Source: Reticulitermes speratus
Taxonomy: Eukaryota; Arthropoda; Insecta; Blattodea; Rhinotermitidae
Length of the DNA stretch: 64,000 nucleotides
NCBI GenBank assembly: GCA_021186555.1
Contig: JAJKFL010000042.1
Location: forward strand, 45,044,980 to 45,108,979
Direction of reading: 5' to 3'
Shown piece by piece: positions 32,893 to 44,285 of this stretch (its first letter is position 1; each line of letters starts with the position of its first letter). Under the pieces are notes generated by a model, which saw only the letters and a program-made list of their open reading frames with translations, did not search any database and had not been told where the DNA came from. The translations under genes were made by a program, and so were the position numbers.

Positions 32893-32990
32893 GCCAAGTG
32901 TACCCCAAACTTTTTTGCTCGCGGACACCTTTTGGTTTTGAGGAATAACCGCGGATCCTCACATCCTTGCTGACGAAATATAGTGTGTCC
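32893..32990. mobile_element. hAT-like terminus (one end only)
   Basis: AAGTGTACCCCAAACTTTTT and TGCTCGCGGACACCTTTTGG resemble hAT-family MITE ends. A possible partner reading CAGTGATTCTTAACCTAGTA in reverse lies at 36024-36005, but the flanks do not match, so I do not join them. Confidence 0.35.
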
Positions 32991-33236
32991 GGATGATAGG
33001 TATCCAACATTAACAATTTATACTTCAGAACTGATTTTAGATAGCTACAAATACATACCGGTAGCATATGTAACAAAGCATTGCATGATTTGACCTTAAT
33101 TAAACTGACTGTCGCTCGCTTCGTGGGTACAGGACGTTTCTTAATTAGATATGCTAACGGTCATGCGAAATAAACATATAGCCAATTAAAAAGGTTCCGC
33201 GATTATTTTAAACGACAATTATTACTTTAATTGAAA

Positions 33237-34637
33237 GAGGATTAAGAGGTTTACATGAAAGTCACAGTTTACCGGCAAGCGGAATTAAGAGGTTTACATG
33301 AAAGTCATAGTTTACCGGCAAGCGGAATTAAGAGGTTTACATGAAAGTCATAGTTTACCGGCAAGCGGAATTAAGAGGTTTACATGAAAGTCACAGTTTA
33401 CCGGCAAGCGGAATTAAGAGGTTTACATGAAAGTCACAGTTTACCGGCAAGCGGAATTAAGAGGTTTACATGACAGTCGCACTTCACCGTCAAGCGGAAT
33501 TAAAAGGTTTACATGAAAGTCAAAGTTTACCGGCAAGCGGAATTAAGAGGTTTACATGAAAGTCACAGTTTACCGGCAAGCGGAATTAAGAGGTTTACAT
33601 GAACGTCACAGTTTACCGGCAAGCGGAATTAAGAGGTTTACATGACAGTCGCACTTCACCGTCAAGCGGAATTAAAAGGTTTACATGACAGTCGCACTTC
33701 ACCGTCAAGCGGAATTAAAAGGTTTACATGACAGTCGCACTTCACCGTCAAGCGGAATTAAAAGGTTTACATGAAAGTCAAAGTTTACCGGTAAGAGGAA
33801 TTAAGAGGTTTACATGAAAGTCGCAGTTTACCGTCAAGCGGAATTAAGAGGTTTACATGAAAGTCGCACTTCACCGTCAAGCGGAATTAAAAGGTTTACA
33901 TGAAAGTCAAAGTTTACCGGTAAGAGGAATTAAGAGGTTTACATGAAAGTCGCAGTTTACCGTCAAGCGGAATTAAGAGGTTTACATGAAAGTCGCAGTT
34001 TACCGTCAAGCGGAATTAAAAGGTTTACATGAAAGTCAAAGTTTACCGGTAAGAGGAATTAAGAGGTTTACATGAAAGTCGCAGTTTACCGTCAAGCGGA
34101 ATTAAGAGGTTTACATGAAAGTCGCAGTTTACCGTCAAGCGGAATTAAGAGGTTTACATGAAAGTCAAAGTTTACCGGTAAGCGGAATTAAGAGGTTTAC
34201 ATGACAGTCGCACTTCACCGTCAAGCGGAATTAAAAGGTTTACATGAAAGTCAAAGTTTACCGGTAAGAGGAATTAAGAGGTTTACATGAAAGTCAAAGT
34301 TTACCGTCAAGCGGAATTAAGAGGTTTACATGAAAGTCGCAGTTTACCGTCAAGCGGAATTAAGAGGTTTACATGAAAGTCGCACTTCACCGTCAAGCGG
34401 AATTAAAAGGTTTACATGAAAGTCAAAGTTTATCGGCAAGCGGAATTAAGAGGTTTACATGAAAGTCGCAGTTTACCGTCAAGCGGAATTAAGAGGTTTA
34501 CATGAAAGTCGCAGTTTACCGTCAAGCGGAATTAAAAAGTTTACATGAAAGTCACAGTTTACCGGCAAGCGGAATTAAGAGGTTTACATGAAAGTCACAG
34601 TTTACCGGTAAGCGGAATTAAGAGGTTTACATGTGGA
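33237..34637. repeat. 43-bp minisatellite, about 32 copies
   Basis: Unit GGAATTAAGAGGTTTACATG plus AAAGTCACAGTTTACCGGCAAGC. At least four variants recur (GACAGTCGCACTTCACCG, AAAGTCGCAGTTTACCG, AAAGTCAAAGTTTACCGGTA, AAAGTCACAGTTTACCGG) in repeating order in the middle of the array, pointing to higher-order expansion. Confidence 0.95.
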
Positions 34638-35356
34638 GAAGCAGCGTACATGTATGAAATGTGCGGCGTCGGGCGGAGAGGGGGGGGGGGGAGGGGAATT
34701 AGTACGGCACCCGACCGCGAAGAGCAACTACAGTAAAACGTAAATGTCTGGCAACAGCGCCTAACAGCGAAGGTTTCAGCGCGGCGCGTTTCGGAAACGA
34801 CTGGCCTACATGATTCCAATATCTCACATGCAGTAACATGCCTGCTACAGCTGACATTTCTCAACAGTCCAGCATGCCTCAGAATGTCATTCATTCGCCT
34901 GCCTGAACTAAATTCCAATAAACTCAACAATTTGCACTGTGTGTGTGCGTGTGCGGAGGGCAGTATTCTTTTTTTTGGAGAAAGAAACAGAGACAGAGCT
35001 CGCGTGTGAGGGTTGAAAAATGAATTCTTGCCAGTAAGTAACCTACTTTGTGTATCTCGAGTTCAACAGAATTGTGTGAACGAAGTCAGATGCCTAACAG
35101 CATACAATAGCGATAAGGATCCGGGTTGTGATCTGCGTTAGCTAAACAAAGTGACAGGCATGCCCCAGAGATTTCTTTCAGCCTACCTCTTCCTTGGGCA
35201 ATACGTACAAATGCATTAAAAGGTTTAAGGACAATACAATAGACAGTTCAAAGCACCGTTTATCAACCAGTGGATCACGCCCCACTGCTAGCACTAGAAT
35301 TTAGAGCAGGATGAGGTCTTGAAAAAGAGACCACTCATCAGTAGACGTAATTCTTA
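34638..35356. other. No gene seen; G-rich homopolymer
   Basis: G run at 34680-34691 beside the minisatellite. Nothing else recognised. Confidence 0.5.
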
Positions 35357-35359
35357 TAA

Positions 35360-35901
35360 AGCCGGGATTAGACGGCGCGTGGCTCGTCCAGTGACGTGAC
35401 GTCACTTGCTCGGCCAACAGATCGGAACAGAAAAGACAATCTGGCTACACGACGCGGCGCAGCTCGGCAAATGGCGGACCAGCGGCCTTGCTCGGGTAGG
35501 TTCGGCTCGGCTTGTGGAATAAGTCGTGTTGTTCTATGAACTTAAAAATGTCCTCGTTTGACCACTCCATTCCAGCCAATACCAATTGTGGGACAGAAAC
35601 TTTCACTCTTCGCGCACCCCGACAGCAGAAAACAAAGACCAGACCTAAGTGTATACAGGTTGGACGAGACTGGCTTGGCGCGTACACTGCAAGCGTTGTG
35701 TAGCCGCAACAGCTGCCTGCGCCGAGTCCCTTTGAGGATCGTGAGAAAACCGCTTCTGAGGCGATCCCACGAGCCTCGCTCCACCAATCACACTCCGCGC
35801 CGCGCCAGGCCGGTTACACGGCGCGTTTGAATACGATTCTTTGTCAGTGACGTCAGTTACGACGTAAAACGAGCCGAGTCACGCGCCGTCTAATCCCGGC
35901 T
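35360..35901. mobile_element. PIF/Harbinger-type element, 542 bp, internally deleted
   Basis: Left AGCCGGGATTAGACGGCGCG and right end reversed identical for the first 25 bases (30 with one mismatch). TAA lies on both sides (35357-35359, 35902-35904), the TWA duplication typical of PIF/Harbinger. Interior keeps a short MADF/Myb-like coding piece on the minus strand. Confidence 0.8.
35445..35570 (-). pseudogene. Truncated MADF/Myb-like protein of a Harbinger element
   Basis: From ATG at 35570 the frame reads MEWSNEDIFKFIEQHDLFHK, the start pattern of the MADF-type DNA-binding accessory protein of PIF/Harbinger elements, then loses similarity and stops after 41 codons. In the family this protein assists the transposase; this remnant cannot be complete. 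Confidence 0.55.
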
Positions 35902-36019
35902 TAACACTAAGTTGTGTATGATTGTAGAAACACGGTTTTGGGAAAACATATGATTAGTTCCTACTTTGGTTCCCCACCCACAAAATGACCGGTGGCACGC
36001 TAGATGTACTAGGTTAAGA

Positions 36020-36629
36020 ATCACTGCTATATTGAGGACTCGTAGGCTAGAGTAGACCACTATGTCCCTTTACTTTAATGAAACAAGCCTACACAATTAG
36101 GCATGGATTACTGACACTGTGCACAAATGTTATAACTGTTATTTGGAAGTGTTTATAGTTCAATAGCAAAAGAACAGAACCTAACAACGACATATACATT
36201 TCATTTCTTTGTGGGGGTTGCGTAGGCTTACAGTAACTGCCTCTAACTTGCTGACATTCGTAAACGAAGCGAATACAGTTCAGTGCAAAAGTTCATCTGC
36301 TGCGTGGGCTTGTGTGTTGAGTTTATGCTTTCTCGTTCTCCAACTTCAGTGCGTGTGTGTTGTGCGTGTTTCTGTGAAATGCATGAAGCTGTAATTGTTT
36401 ATTACTTTAAGAATAACCTCTTAAGGCGGATGAAAATTCAGGATTTAAAATATGTTCTAACATTTGTCATCAGTAACTTATGACACAATCTGCACGCGAT
36501 CGGCAGCGGTGAAACACATGAAAGATGCAACACTGTTACCACTAAGAGCAATGGTCGACTATAAAAATCGAGCGACCAACACAGAACAGTTAATTTAAGC
36601 TTATAATAAACAAGTATGGGATGGTATTG
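36020..36629. other. No gene seen
   Basis: AT-rich, short frames only. Confidence 0.5.
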
Positions 36630-36790
36630 TTGTCTCAGGTATTACGTCACCGTGCAGTCTGGTAAATGGACACCAACGTTACGTAGAAACATACTGTTAC
36701 CATCTTCTGGGACAACTCTTAAAGTTAAAGGTAGTATGTTCCTTTGAAATGTTGAGCACTGACAGAATACTCGGTGCCATATCCCACAAG
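36630..36790. repeat. Decayed fold-back repeat
   Basis: GTATTACGTCACCGTGCAGT with ACATACTGTTACCATCTTCT on the left faces GGTAGTATGTTCCTTTGAAA and GGTGCCATATCCCACAAGAC on the right. Confidence 0.55.
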
Positions 36791-37004
36791 ACCACAGCAG
36801 GAAGCTTATTATAGTGTAGGTCTACTTTTGTTCATCAGGATTATACATAACATCACTGATCTACAGGTTATCACACCTGTAGATGTCATAATTAATGTTG
36901 TCATGCTTCTTCATGCATTACAAACACAACTCTTCGAAATTACACACAAGAAAGATGACAAGCAAGCAGAATACTTTCTCCCTATAAAATAAACCCTCGC
37001 TAAT

Positions 37005-37088
37005 ATACAGGACATACACAAAAGAATGGTGCGGTTTCAATAGTATTCACTATTGAAACCGCACCATTCTTTTGTGTATGTCCTGTAT
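37005..37088. repeat. Perfect 84-bp palindrome (40-bp arms, 4-bp loop)
   Basis: Arms 37005-37044 and 37049-37088 pair at every base, loop ATTC. Pairing continues outward (CTAATA against TATTAG) after a one-base slip. Flanks suggest a TA target. It lies about 80 bp inside the presumed intron after the first host exon. Confidence 0.95.
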
Positions 37089-37090
37089 TA

Positions 37091-38248
37091 TTAGTTATGT
37101 TCATATTGAAATGCAGCCTCGACGTGCAAATGAACAACAAAATGTGGTAAATAAATTTTTATACGAACCCATAGCATCGTTTCCTGCAGTTGTTGTGAAC
37201 GCCGACGTTGATCTCTGCCGAAGCGCGCTGGCTTTGGCGGTCGTGGTGGCAGAGCAGGTGCTATCGAGGCAACTCTACGGTCAAACGACTCCAGGTTCAG
37301 TGTTTCTGACACACCACACCGGTGAATTTGGTCCATGCTCAAAGCACGCGCGAAGGTGCCAGGCGGCAGGGAATAGCGACGGAAACTGTTCAAGAAGTCA
37401 TTCTCTTGAGAATTTGCAGACAATTGTTCGTTTCTGTTAGTCTCCTTTGGTGTACCTGATCGAAATTCACTATTCACAGCCACAAATCCTTCCCTAGGAG
37501 GGAACGAGTGATCACTTGACAAACATAAGTTCCCATGGCTCACGCTGACAGATCTCGGGGTATCACGAATACCATCAATTTCACAGACGCTCCCGTTGTC
37601 TACACTGTAGGACTTCTTATGCAGGACGTTTCCTTTCGGATCGGGTGAAGTCCTTCGCTGACAGCAGTCCTCTGATTCACCGGAGTGGTTTTTATATACA
37701 TGTGTAGGATTCTGCGGGTGAGGATGAACTGGAAGGTTATTTGGAAGATAAAAGTTGGTTTTATCCATCGAAAGAGAATGGAAAAACATGTTTGGTGTTT
37801 CGAAATGACGTCTGTAATTGTCTTCAACCGGCATTGTCTGTGGGATAACGGTGGAGTCCAAATTACGGTAATCCACTCCATGCTGAGAAGACGCAGCGAA
37901 AGCCGGAGTCCAACTGACGTTTGGGAAGGGTGGGCCATACGGGGCTGCCCATGCACGATGTGGCGTTGGACACACCCATGGACGAAGTACTTCGGCTGGA
38001 GGCGGTGCGCTGGGCTGTGATGTCATGCCCCACGCGGTGCCTGATATTGGTCGAGATTCAACACCTGTCTTATGGTGAGGTGGAGGTGTACTTCCTTGCC
38101 TTTCTACAAGCACATCCCAGCCGCTACTGGAAACCGGTCGGGAATTACCGATACTTGATTTCCGGCGTCGGGGCACAGGGGGTGACGGAGTAGGACGCAA
38201 TCTTAAGAGGAACGTCACTTCCTCTTCCTCTTCGTCGCCTGAGTTCAT
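37091..38248 (-). CDS. Probable first coding exon of an unrecognised proline/serine-rich host protein
   Basis: Open frame of 385 codons on the minus strand starting at ATG 38248 in a good context (CACAATGA). The N-terminus has five consecutive glutamates, then PxxP segments (PTPSPPVPRRR near residue 20; ALPPRPPKPARF near residue 335) that resemble SH3 ligands, and a basic Ser site RRYSLP that resembles a 14-3-3 motif. No folded domain, signal peptide or membrane segment is visible. The end of the frame (residues after about 360, hydrophobic and unlike the rest) probably runs into an intron: candidate donors are G|GTTCGT (exon end 37169, phase 0) and C|GTATAA (exon end 37165, phase 1); both are imperfect. 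The phase-1 choice would join in frame to the exon at 16454. Composition is richer in GC than the flanks. Function unknown; disordered scaffold or adaptor is only a guess. Confidence 0.6.
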   Translation of the reverse strand: MNSGDEEEEEVTFLLRLRPTPSPPVPRRRKSSIGNSRPVSSSGWDVLVERQGSTPPPHHKTGVESRPISGTAWGMTSQPSAPPPAEVLRPWVCPTPHRAWAAPYGPPFPNVSWTPAFAASSQHGVDYRNLDSTVIPQTMPVEDNYRRHFETPNMFFHSLSMDKTNFYLPNNLPVHPHPQNPTHVYKNHSGESEDCCQRRTSPDPKGNVLHKKSYSVDNGSVCEIDGIRDTPRSVSVSHGNLCLSSDHSFPPREGFVAVNSEFRSGTPKETNRNEQLSANSQENDFLNSFRRYSLPPGTFARALSMDQIHRCGVSETLNLESFDRRVASIAPALPPRPPKPARFGRDQRRRSQQLQETMLWVRIKIYLPHFVVHLHVEAAFQYEHN

Positions 38249-39448
38249 TGTGATAGCAGAGTCACAGTATTTCGTTAATTATTGTTTTCCGATGACATCA
38301 GGGTCATTTCCTGTCCTGTAACCACTTCACAGACAACAATTTGCATGGTTGCTCGAAGTATTGATGATAAATTCGCAATAAACTGTTATTTCGGAGCCAC
38401 ACACACAAAAATTAAATGACACAAATACAGTGCCAGGCACAGTCCGTAGCACTTGTTGCAGCCTGGATAATATAAGGCGAAGCGAATAAGAATACAAAGA
38501 AGAACAAAATTCAGATCCATAATACACAGACCAGATTTCGTTTTTTCCTTTTCTAGATCGTGAATATGAGGTTTATGTATAACCACGTTGTTACAACTAT
38601 ATGAGATGCAAGTCTCGGTAAGAAAATGAAGCATTATACTATGAGTTATGAACTCGTGAAGACAGTATGGTATCAATTCGTGTATCACAGCTATGTCAAT
38701 TTTCTGCCAGTATACGAACACGGTAATGAACCTCTGCGTTACACACAAGGCGAAGAAATTTTTGACCAAGTGAGGGATTAGCTGCTATTCAAGCAGGCTA
38801 CTGAGTCACCAGTTTGCTGGGTCATATTTCTGTAACATTTGCAAAAATTGGAACTGAAAGATCGCCTACTATTACGAGTGTTTAAGCCATACGGTTTCAT
38901 GTAATTCCGACTCCTTTACAGAATTTTTAAGTTTTGGTCCGTCAACGTTCATGATCGACGAGCTACCACAAGACAGCACCTTCAGCTACTGACGTGTAGC
39001 TGCGATGTCGGGGTTTCTAAGACCATTACTGTCAACCCTCAACGAGAAATGACTACCCGATTACGGTAATTACAGGCCTATTACTGGTTGGTGGGAGCGA
39101 CTCCCGTTTAATGCGTCTAGCGACAGACAATCGAACGCCTATAACAAATCCGCCGCTGTAACCGCGTATCTGGGACAACCGAATAAATATGATTGATGCA
39201 TTTTCACAGGAAGTAACACCGAATATGGAAATCAGCGGTGTAAAATGGCCAAAGACACAAACGAAGACATTTTATTCTCATGGAAACAGGACATTGTTTT
39301 GAAAAATAACACACATCCAAAATCAGACGTTGCATGAATATTTGTAAGAACTACACACCCTTTTCTACCATGAATATAGAGGTAATGGTACCTATCTACC
39401 AAACTACACGGCGTCACACACAGATCATAATCTTCACGGATATCTTTC
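38249..39448. other. Upstream of the host first exon; no second gene seen
   Basis: Would hold the 5' UTR and promoter of the minus-strand gene if 38248 is the true start. A 127-codon frame at 38386-38769 (minus) has no domain and looks random. I see no convincing TATA box; a core promoter cannot be assigned. Confidence 0.4.
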
Positions 39449-39688
39449 TTTTTTTTCCAATGGCGCAACAGCCCCTAGTGGGCCAGGGCCTCCTCATTAT
39501 CGAGCTTCACGATCACACTCAGACACACCACACTCGGTAGGACTCCTCTGGACGAGTGATCAGCCCGTCGCAGAGACAACACTCACAAGAGACAGACATC
39601 CATGCCCCCGGGCGGGATTCGAACCCACAATCCCAGAAAGCGAGCGGCCGCAGACCCACGCCTTAGAAAGCGCGGCAGCTGTGATCGG
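39449..39688 (-). mobile_element. SINE-1a copy
   Basis: Plus sense CCAATGGCGCAACAGCCCCT to T-arm CGGGATTCGAACCCACAATC and a damaged head 5' end (AGCTGTGATCGGC). Confidence 0.85.
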
Positions 39689-40049
39689 CCTGTCTTTAAT
39701 ATAACAAAATTACAACGAAATTTTTATGCTGAATCTGTCTTTACCAAACACACAGCCCGACGATCTGGGGTTCATAAGCGTGTGACATTTAACCAGGTGA
39801 ATACAGTCACCTCTGGAACGCATTTACCCGCTCACATCGACCGCCCACTGCCGTCTGCCCTACTCTTTCTGTGACTAGATAAGCTATCGCTGTTTTATGC
39901 TGTGGCGCTTCTCTCTGTTACGGTAGAGCGGGCGAACGATGGAAATCCCAGTGGCAGTCCACAGATCAAGCCCTTCCTCAGTCCTTCTGAATGACCCATT
40001 TAGTCGTAGGTGCTTCAATGTACTGAGGAGGATTTTGGATGCAGCGTCG
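39689..40049. other. No gene seen
   Basis: 40000-40050 encodes on the minus strand a short LINE-like piece; otherwise nothing. Confidence 0.4.
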
Positions 40050-40492
40050 GAAACAACGGTACTCAGAGTATGTAACAACGGTACTCATTGTATGTAACAA
40101 CGGTACTCAAGAGTATGTAACAACGGTACTCAGAGTATGTAACAATGGTACTCAGAGTATGTAACAATGGTACTCAGAGTATGTAACAGACCAAAACAAC
40201 GGTACTTAGAGTATGTAACAACGGTACTCAGAGTATGTAACAAGGTACTCAGAGTATGTAACAACGGTACTCAGAATATGTAACACAATGTAACCTCAAG
40301 AGTATGTAACAATGGTACTCAGAGTATGTAACAACGGTACTCAGAGTATGTAACAATGGTACTCAGAGTATTAACAACGGTACTCAGAGTATGTAACAAC
40401 GGTACTCAAGAGTATGTAACAACGGTACTCAAAGAAGTAGATAAACAACGGTACTCAGAGTATGTAACAACGGTACTCAAGGGTATGTAACA
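40050..40492. repeat. 22-bp minisatellite, about 19 copies
   Basis: Unit GTATGTAACAACGGTACTCA plus GA, with C/T variation (CGG or TGG) and a few indels. Confidence 0.95.
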
Positions 40493-40524
40493 TTATACTG
40501 TAAAAAAAAGGTAAAGCAATCCCA

Positions 40525-40818
40525 TTATAGGCCTGGACAGGCCCTTAGGTTCCAGGAGGTTGAAGCTCCCAGATTTCTAGACAGTCGGCACATGAAGGTG
40601 GTAAGGTTGTCAACCCTACGCACCAGCCGCCTTACCTCCCAGGAAATACGCCTACTACTGGTACTCATTTCTGTTAGAGGCTGAGTCGACCCCAGGGCCA
40701 TAGTGCGACCGAAAGGATTATGTCAATGAAAAATTCCAATGCCACCATCGGGAATCGAACCCGCGACCTTCCAGCTTGTAGAGCAGTGCCTCAACCAACT
40801 GCGCCACCGCGTACCCCA
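40525..40818 (-). mobile_element. SINE-3 copy
   Basis: Same blocks as 785-1096: GGTTCCAGGAGGTTGAAGCT, AGGCTGAGTCGACCCCAGGG and T-arm GGGAATCGAACCCGCGACC. Confidence 0.85.
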
Positions 40819-41054
40819 ACATTATACTGTACTGTGAGAAAGGAATGGCTGAAAAGGGTGCTCGGACAATCGCGGCGTTCACTAAGTTCCACGATTATTT
40901 CTTGAGATGGAGACTCGAAGGCTTCAGAAGACTAAAAATACTTCTTCTGCAGAAAAATTCTGCCCTTTCCGGGACAAAATTGCATATGGGGTTACTGGAC
41001 AACATATTCTTCTGCAAAACAGACATACGTCCGGATTACTGATGAACTAAACGT

Positions 41055-41268
41055 TGTCCCTGCCTATGCCATGAAGGCACGCGGAGGATAAGAGGTAGAA
41101 CTCATCTCGGCACTACATGGAGGCGTGTGGTGAACTTCAAACCCCAGCCGCTTTACCCTCCAGTAAAGAACCGCGGTATCCCATTTAATAGGATGATTGG
41201 TGGGCCCCAGAGCCGGCTGGACGTTGTGCCGGGATTCGAAACCCGGATCATCCACCCTATTTGCGAGA
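41055..41268 (-). mobile_element. SINE-2 copy, head truncated
   Basis: ATGCCATGAAGGCACGCGGA through GGTGGGCCCCAGAGCCGGCT to T-arm GCCGGGATTCGAAACCCGG. The head upstream of the B box is nearly gone. Confidence 0.75.
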
Positions 41269-42024
41269 GGTTAACAGTACTTTTCTGAAATGGTCAATAT
41301 TGTGACGTAATTAGATAGATAAGCACACTATCTAAGTGAAAATGGAGGCAGTACGTTTTCCCGTAACGTCGATAGGTTTCTTCCAGACTACATGGCGCCA
41401 TATACCAAAAGACAGAAACTTAAAAAAAATGCAATGTTTTAACTTTTTTTAGTATTAATAGTCGAAACGTGATGAAATATTACTTTAATAGATCTATCGA
41501 TGTTTAAAAGGAAACATGTGAACAAATGGAAAGTATACTGTCGTTTCATAGCCTTCTAAAATTCGCGATAAGATGTTGCGGTCAAATACAGAGGAGGTTC
41601 CTCTTTATAATGAACAAAAAGAATGTTTTACTGAGATGTAGGACCTTAATCTTTAATTATAATTTAATTCAGATGTCTTCCATGCTTCAAAGGGTTAAAA
41701 AAAGATGGTTTTTAAGCCGCATGACAAAACATGGCTATAAGCCTATGTGTAAACTGCAGTTGAGAGGCAATCAATCACATGATGCCACGTCCAGCAAGGC
41801 TCTTCGGCCCTCTGAAACACACCATCGCCAATCACGGTATGCATCAGATTACCAGCACATCCATAACTACTTCATGAGGTCATTCATCATTTTAAAAAAA
41901 TTCTAAATTATTTTACGCAACCTACCAGTACACAAGAAAACACAAAAAAAAAAAAATCAAGATACGATTTACGCTACAATGGAAATAAGAACAAGTAACC
42001 TATGCGTGATTTCAGACTTCCGCT
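41269..42024. other. No gene recognised
   Basis: A 126-codon plus frame at 41526-41906 shows no domain and no splice logic. An A-run at 41945-41957 follows. Confidence 0.4.
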
Positions 42025-42325
42025 GCGGTGTAAATGAGACCTTCGCTCCACCGGGACGTTACGCGGCGTTGATTGGTAGTTACAGACGTTTCGGAACAAC
42101 CTATCGGTCCCATCTTCAAAGGTAAAGCAGTCCAAAATCTATTTGCATTCATCCCTTCACATGTTTGTACCGTCCCTAGTAACTTTTGAAACAATGGACA
42201 TATATTCTTCCATTTGTCTTGGAATGCTTGACCCCTGAAGAAGACACCGATAGGTTGTCCCTAAACGTCGGTAGCTACCAATCAACGCTGCGTAATATCT
42301 CAGAAGAGCGAAGATCTCAACAAGT
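42025..42325. repeat. Two dispersed ACGTTTCGG repeats in inverted orientation
   Basis: GACCTTCGCTCCACCGGGAC and TTACAGACGTTTCGGAACAA at 42045-42105 face CTAAACGTCGGTAGCTACCA and GAAGAGCGAAGATCTC at 42268-42320. The right half contains CTGAAGA, a GACA/TGTC stem and a mutated CCTAAAC in place of GAAAC. Confidence 0.7.
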
Positions 42326-42604
42326 GTCCTACATTACATACGACTCATTTCAGGTCATTTCTAAAACTTGAGGGCTATGAAGTTTGGTACATGACTCATT
42401 TGTGAGTCATAGCATCGTTGAATATTTCAGTCAGCAAAAACCAACAGAAACTGTCTGTGAATGTGTGTCAGGTGTGTCTGTGCAGTCTTGTACACAACTT
42501 GGCCCCCTGCCTATGTTCCTAACAAGATTTGTGTGTAAGGCGTGTTGTGTCGCCGTCTTACAGTTCGGATCCTTAAACGATTAAAGTGAATCGTATTTAA
42601 ATAT

Positions 42605-43462
42605 CAGTTCGTACCGCGCAGTAAACACACTCCGTCTCGGTTATAAAAACCAATCCGTTAATGCTGTATAGTGAAATAATCGCTGTTTGTTCTGAGATCC
42701 ACACAAAACACATAAATACAATGTGTGGGCAGAACGTAGGATTGTTGAACGTTAAACATGGTGGTACATATAGTAACCATTGGGCTTTAAAGTGTTAATA
42801 TATCTTTTACATAAATACAGTCCGTACCGCGCAGTAAACACACTCCGTCTCAGTTACACAAACCAGTCAGTTAATGCTGTACAGTGAAATAATCGCTGTT
42901 TGTTCTGAGATCCACACAAAACACATAAATTCAGTCCGTACCGCGCAGTAAACACACTCCGTCTCAGTTATACAAACCAGTCAGTTAATGCTGTACAGTG
43001 AAATAATCGCTGTTTGTTCTGAGATCCACACAAAACACATAAATTCAGTCCGTACCGCGCAGTAAACACACTCCGTCTCAGTTATACAAACCAGTCAGTT
43101 AATGCTGTACAGTGAAATAATCGCTGTTTGTTCTGAGATCCACACAAAACACATAAATACAGTCCGTACCGCGCAGTAAACACACTCCGTCTCAGTTATA
43201 CAAACCAGTCAGTTAATGCTGTACAGTGAAATAATCGCTGTTTGTTCTGAGATCCATACAAAACACATAAATACAGTTCGTACCGCGCAGTAAACACACT
43301 CCGTCTCAGTTATACAAACCAGTCAGTTAATGTTGTACAGTGAAATAATCGCTGTTTGTTCTGAGATCCACACAAAACACATAAATACACTGCGTGGGCA
43401 GAACGTAGAATTGTTGAATGTTAAACCTGGTGGTGCATATAGTAACCACTGGGCTTTAGATA
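42605..43462 (+). repeat. 114-bp satellite array, 6 units
   Basis: Units start near 42609, 42824, 42938, 43050, 43164 and 43278 (CGTACCGCGCAGTAAACACA). The first and last carry the MITE 3' block (GTGGGCAGAACGTAG...GTAACCA). Confidence 0.95.
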
Positions 43463-43649
43463 GCTAACACCGCGTACTGGACTTGAAATGCTGTGCTGAA
43501 GGGGGCCTCACATTACAGATTACAGTTAGTCATTACTGCCATCTATTATTCAGATAAGGCTTCTGTTGCACTCTGCCGGTAGCATATCTTAACAATAATT
43601 ATACAATATTTGAAGTTTCTGGGGTCGTGAAGATTTATACTGCGTATTT

Positions 43650-43865
43650 ATTTATTCATTTACTGGTTTATTTAACGACGTTACTGGTAGCTCAACAACA
43701 CAGTGCTGCATGATACTGTAAGTGGTGAATAATTCGAAATAATGTAGGAGGCAGTTGTGGCGTTGTCGAGGTACTAACCCGTACTGAGGAAAACAACGAA
43801 AAACCTGAGTTTTGACACCCTGCCCCCGGGTTCTGGACCAGCCGATTACAGGAGATAGTGCTGCC
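43650..43865 (-). mobile_element. SINE-4-like copy
   Basis: Tail TTTATTTAACGACGTTACTG, body GCAGTTGTGGCGTTGTCGAG, T-arm remnant CCGGGTTCTGGACCAGCCG. Confidence 0.5.
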
Positions 43866-44004
43866 CCCTAACATCACGTTTTTGCAGCACGCAGCCGTAG
43901 TAATACTGTTCAGTATTGCCCTCTGGAGTTCTGTTTGCTCTTTTATCACTCAGAATAATATTGCTCAATTTTTCTTTCTCCCAATGTTCTTGGTATAGTT
44001 ATCC

Positions 44005-44285
44005 CATTACAGACCTGGACAGGCCCTTAGGGCTCCAGCAGGTTGAGGTACCCAGAATTTCTAGACAATCGGCACATGAAGGTGGTTAAGGTTGTCAGCC
44101 CTACTCACCGGCCGCCTTTACCCCCCAGGGATATCCCTGGTACTCATTTCTGTTAGAGGATGAGTCGACCTCAGGGCCATAGTGCGGCAGGAAGGATTAA
44201 GTCAATGAAAAATTCCAATTACACCATCGGGAATCGAACCCGCGACCTTCCGGCTTATAGCGCAGTGCCTCAACCAAATGCAGCA
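44005..44285 (-). mobile_element. SINE-3 copy
   Basis: GACCTGGACAGGCCCTTAGG through CATCGGGAATCGAACCCGCG to a head remnant. Confidence 0.85.

Noticed and set aside
32893-36024. One 3.1-kb hAT element with ends at 32.89 and 36.02 kb
   Set aside because: The two ends differ in sequence and the flanks show no 8-bp duplication.
37685-38193. Plus-strand frames of 90-111 codons
   Set aside because: Antisense shadows of the 385-codon minus-strand exon.
38386-38769. 127-codon minus frame
   Set aside because: Cys/Phe/Leu-rich AT-biased sequence with no domain, no conserved motif and no splice support.
41526-41906. 126-codon plus frame
   Set aside because: No recognisable motif; composition like random AT-rich sequence.
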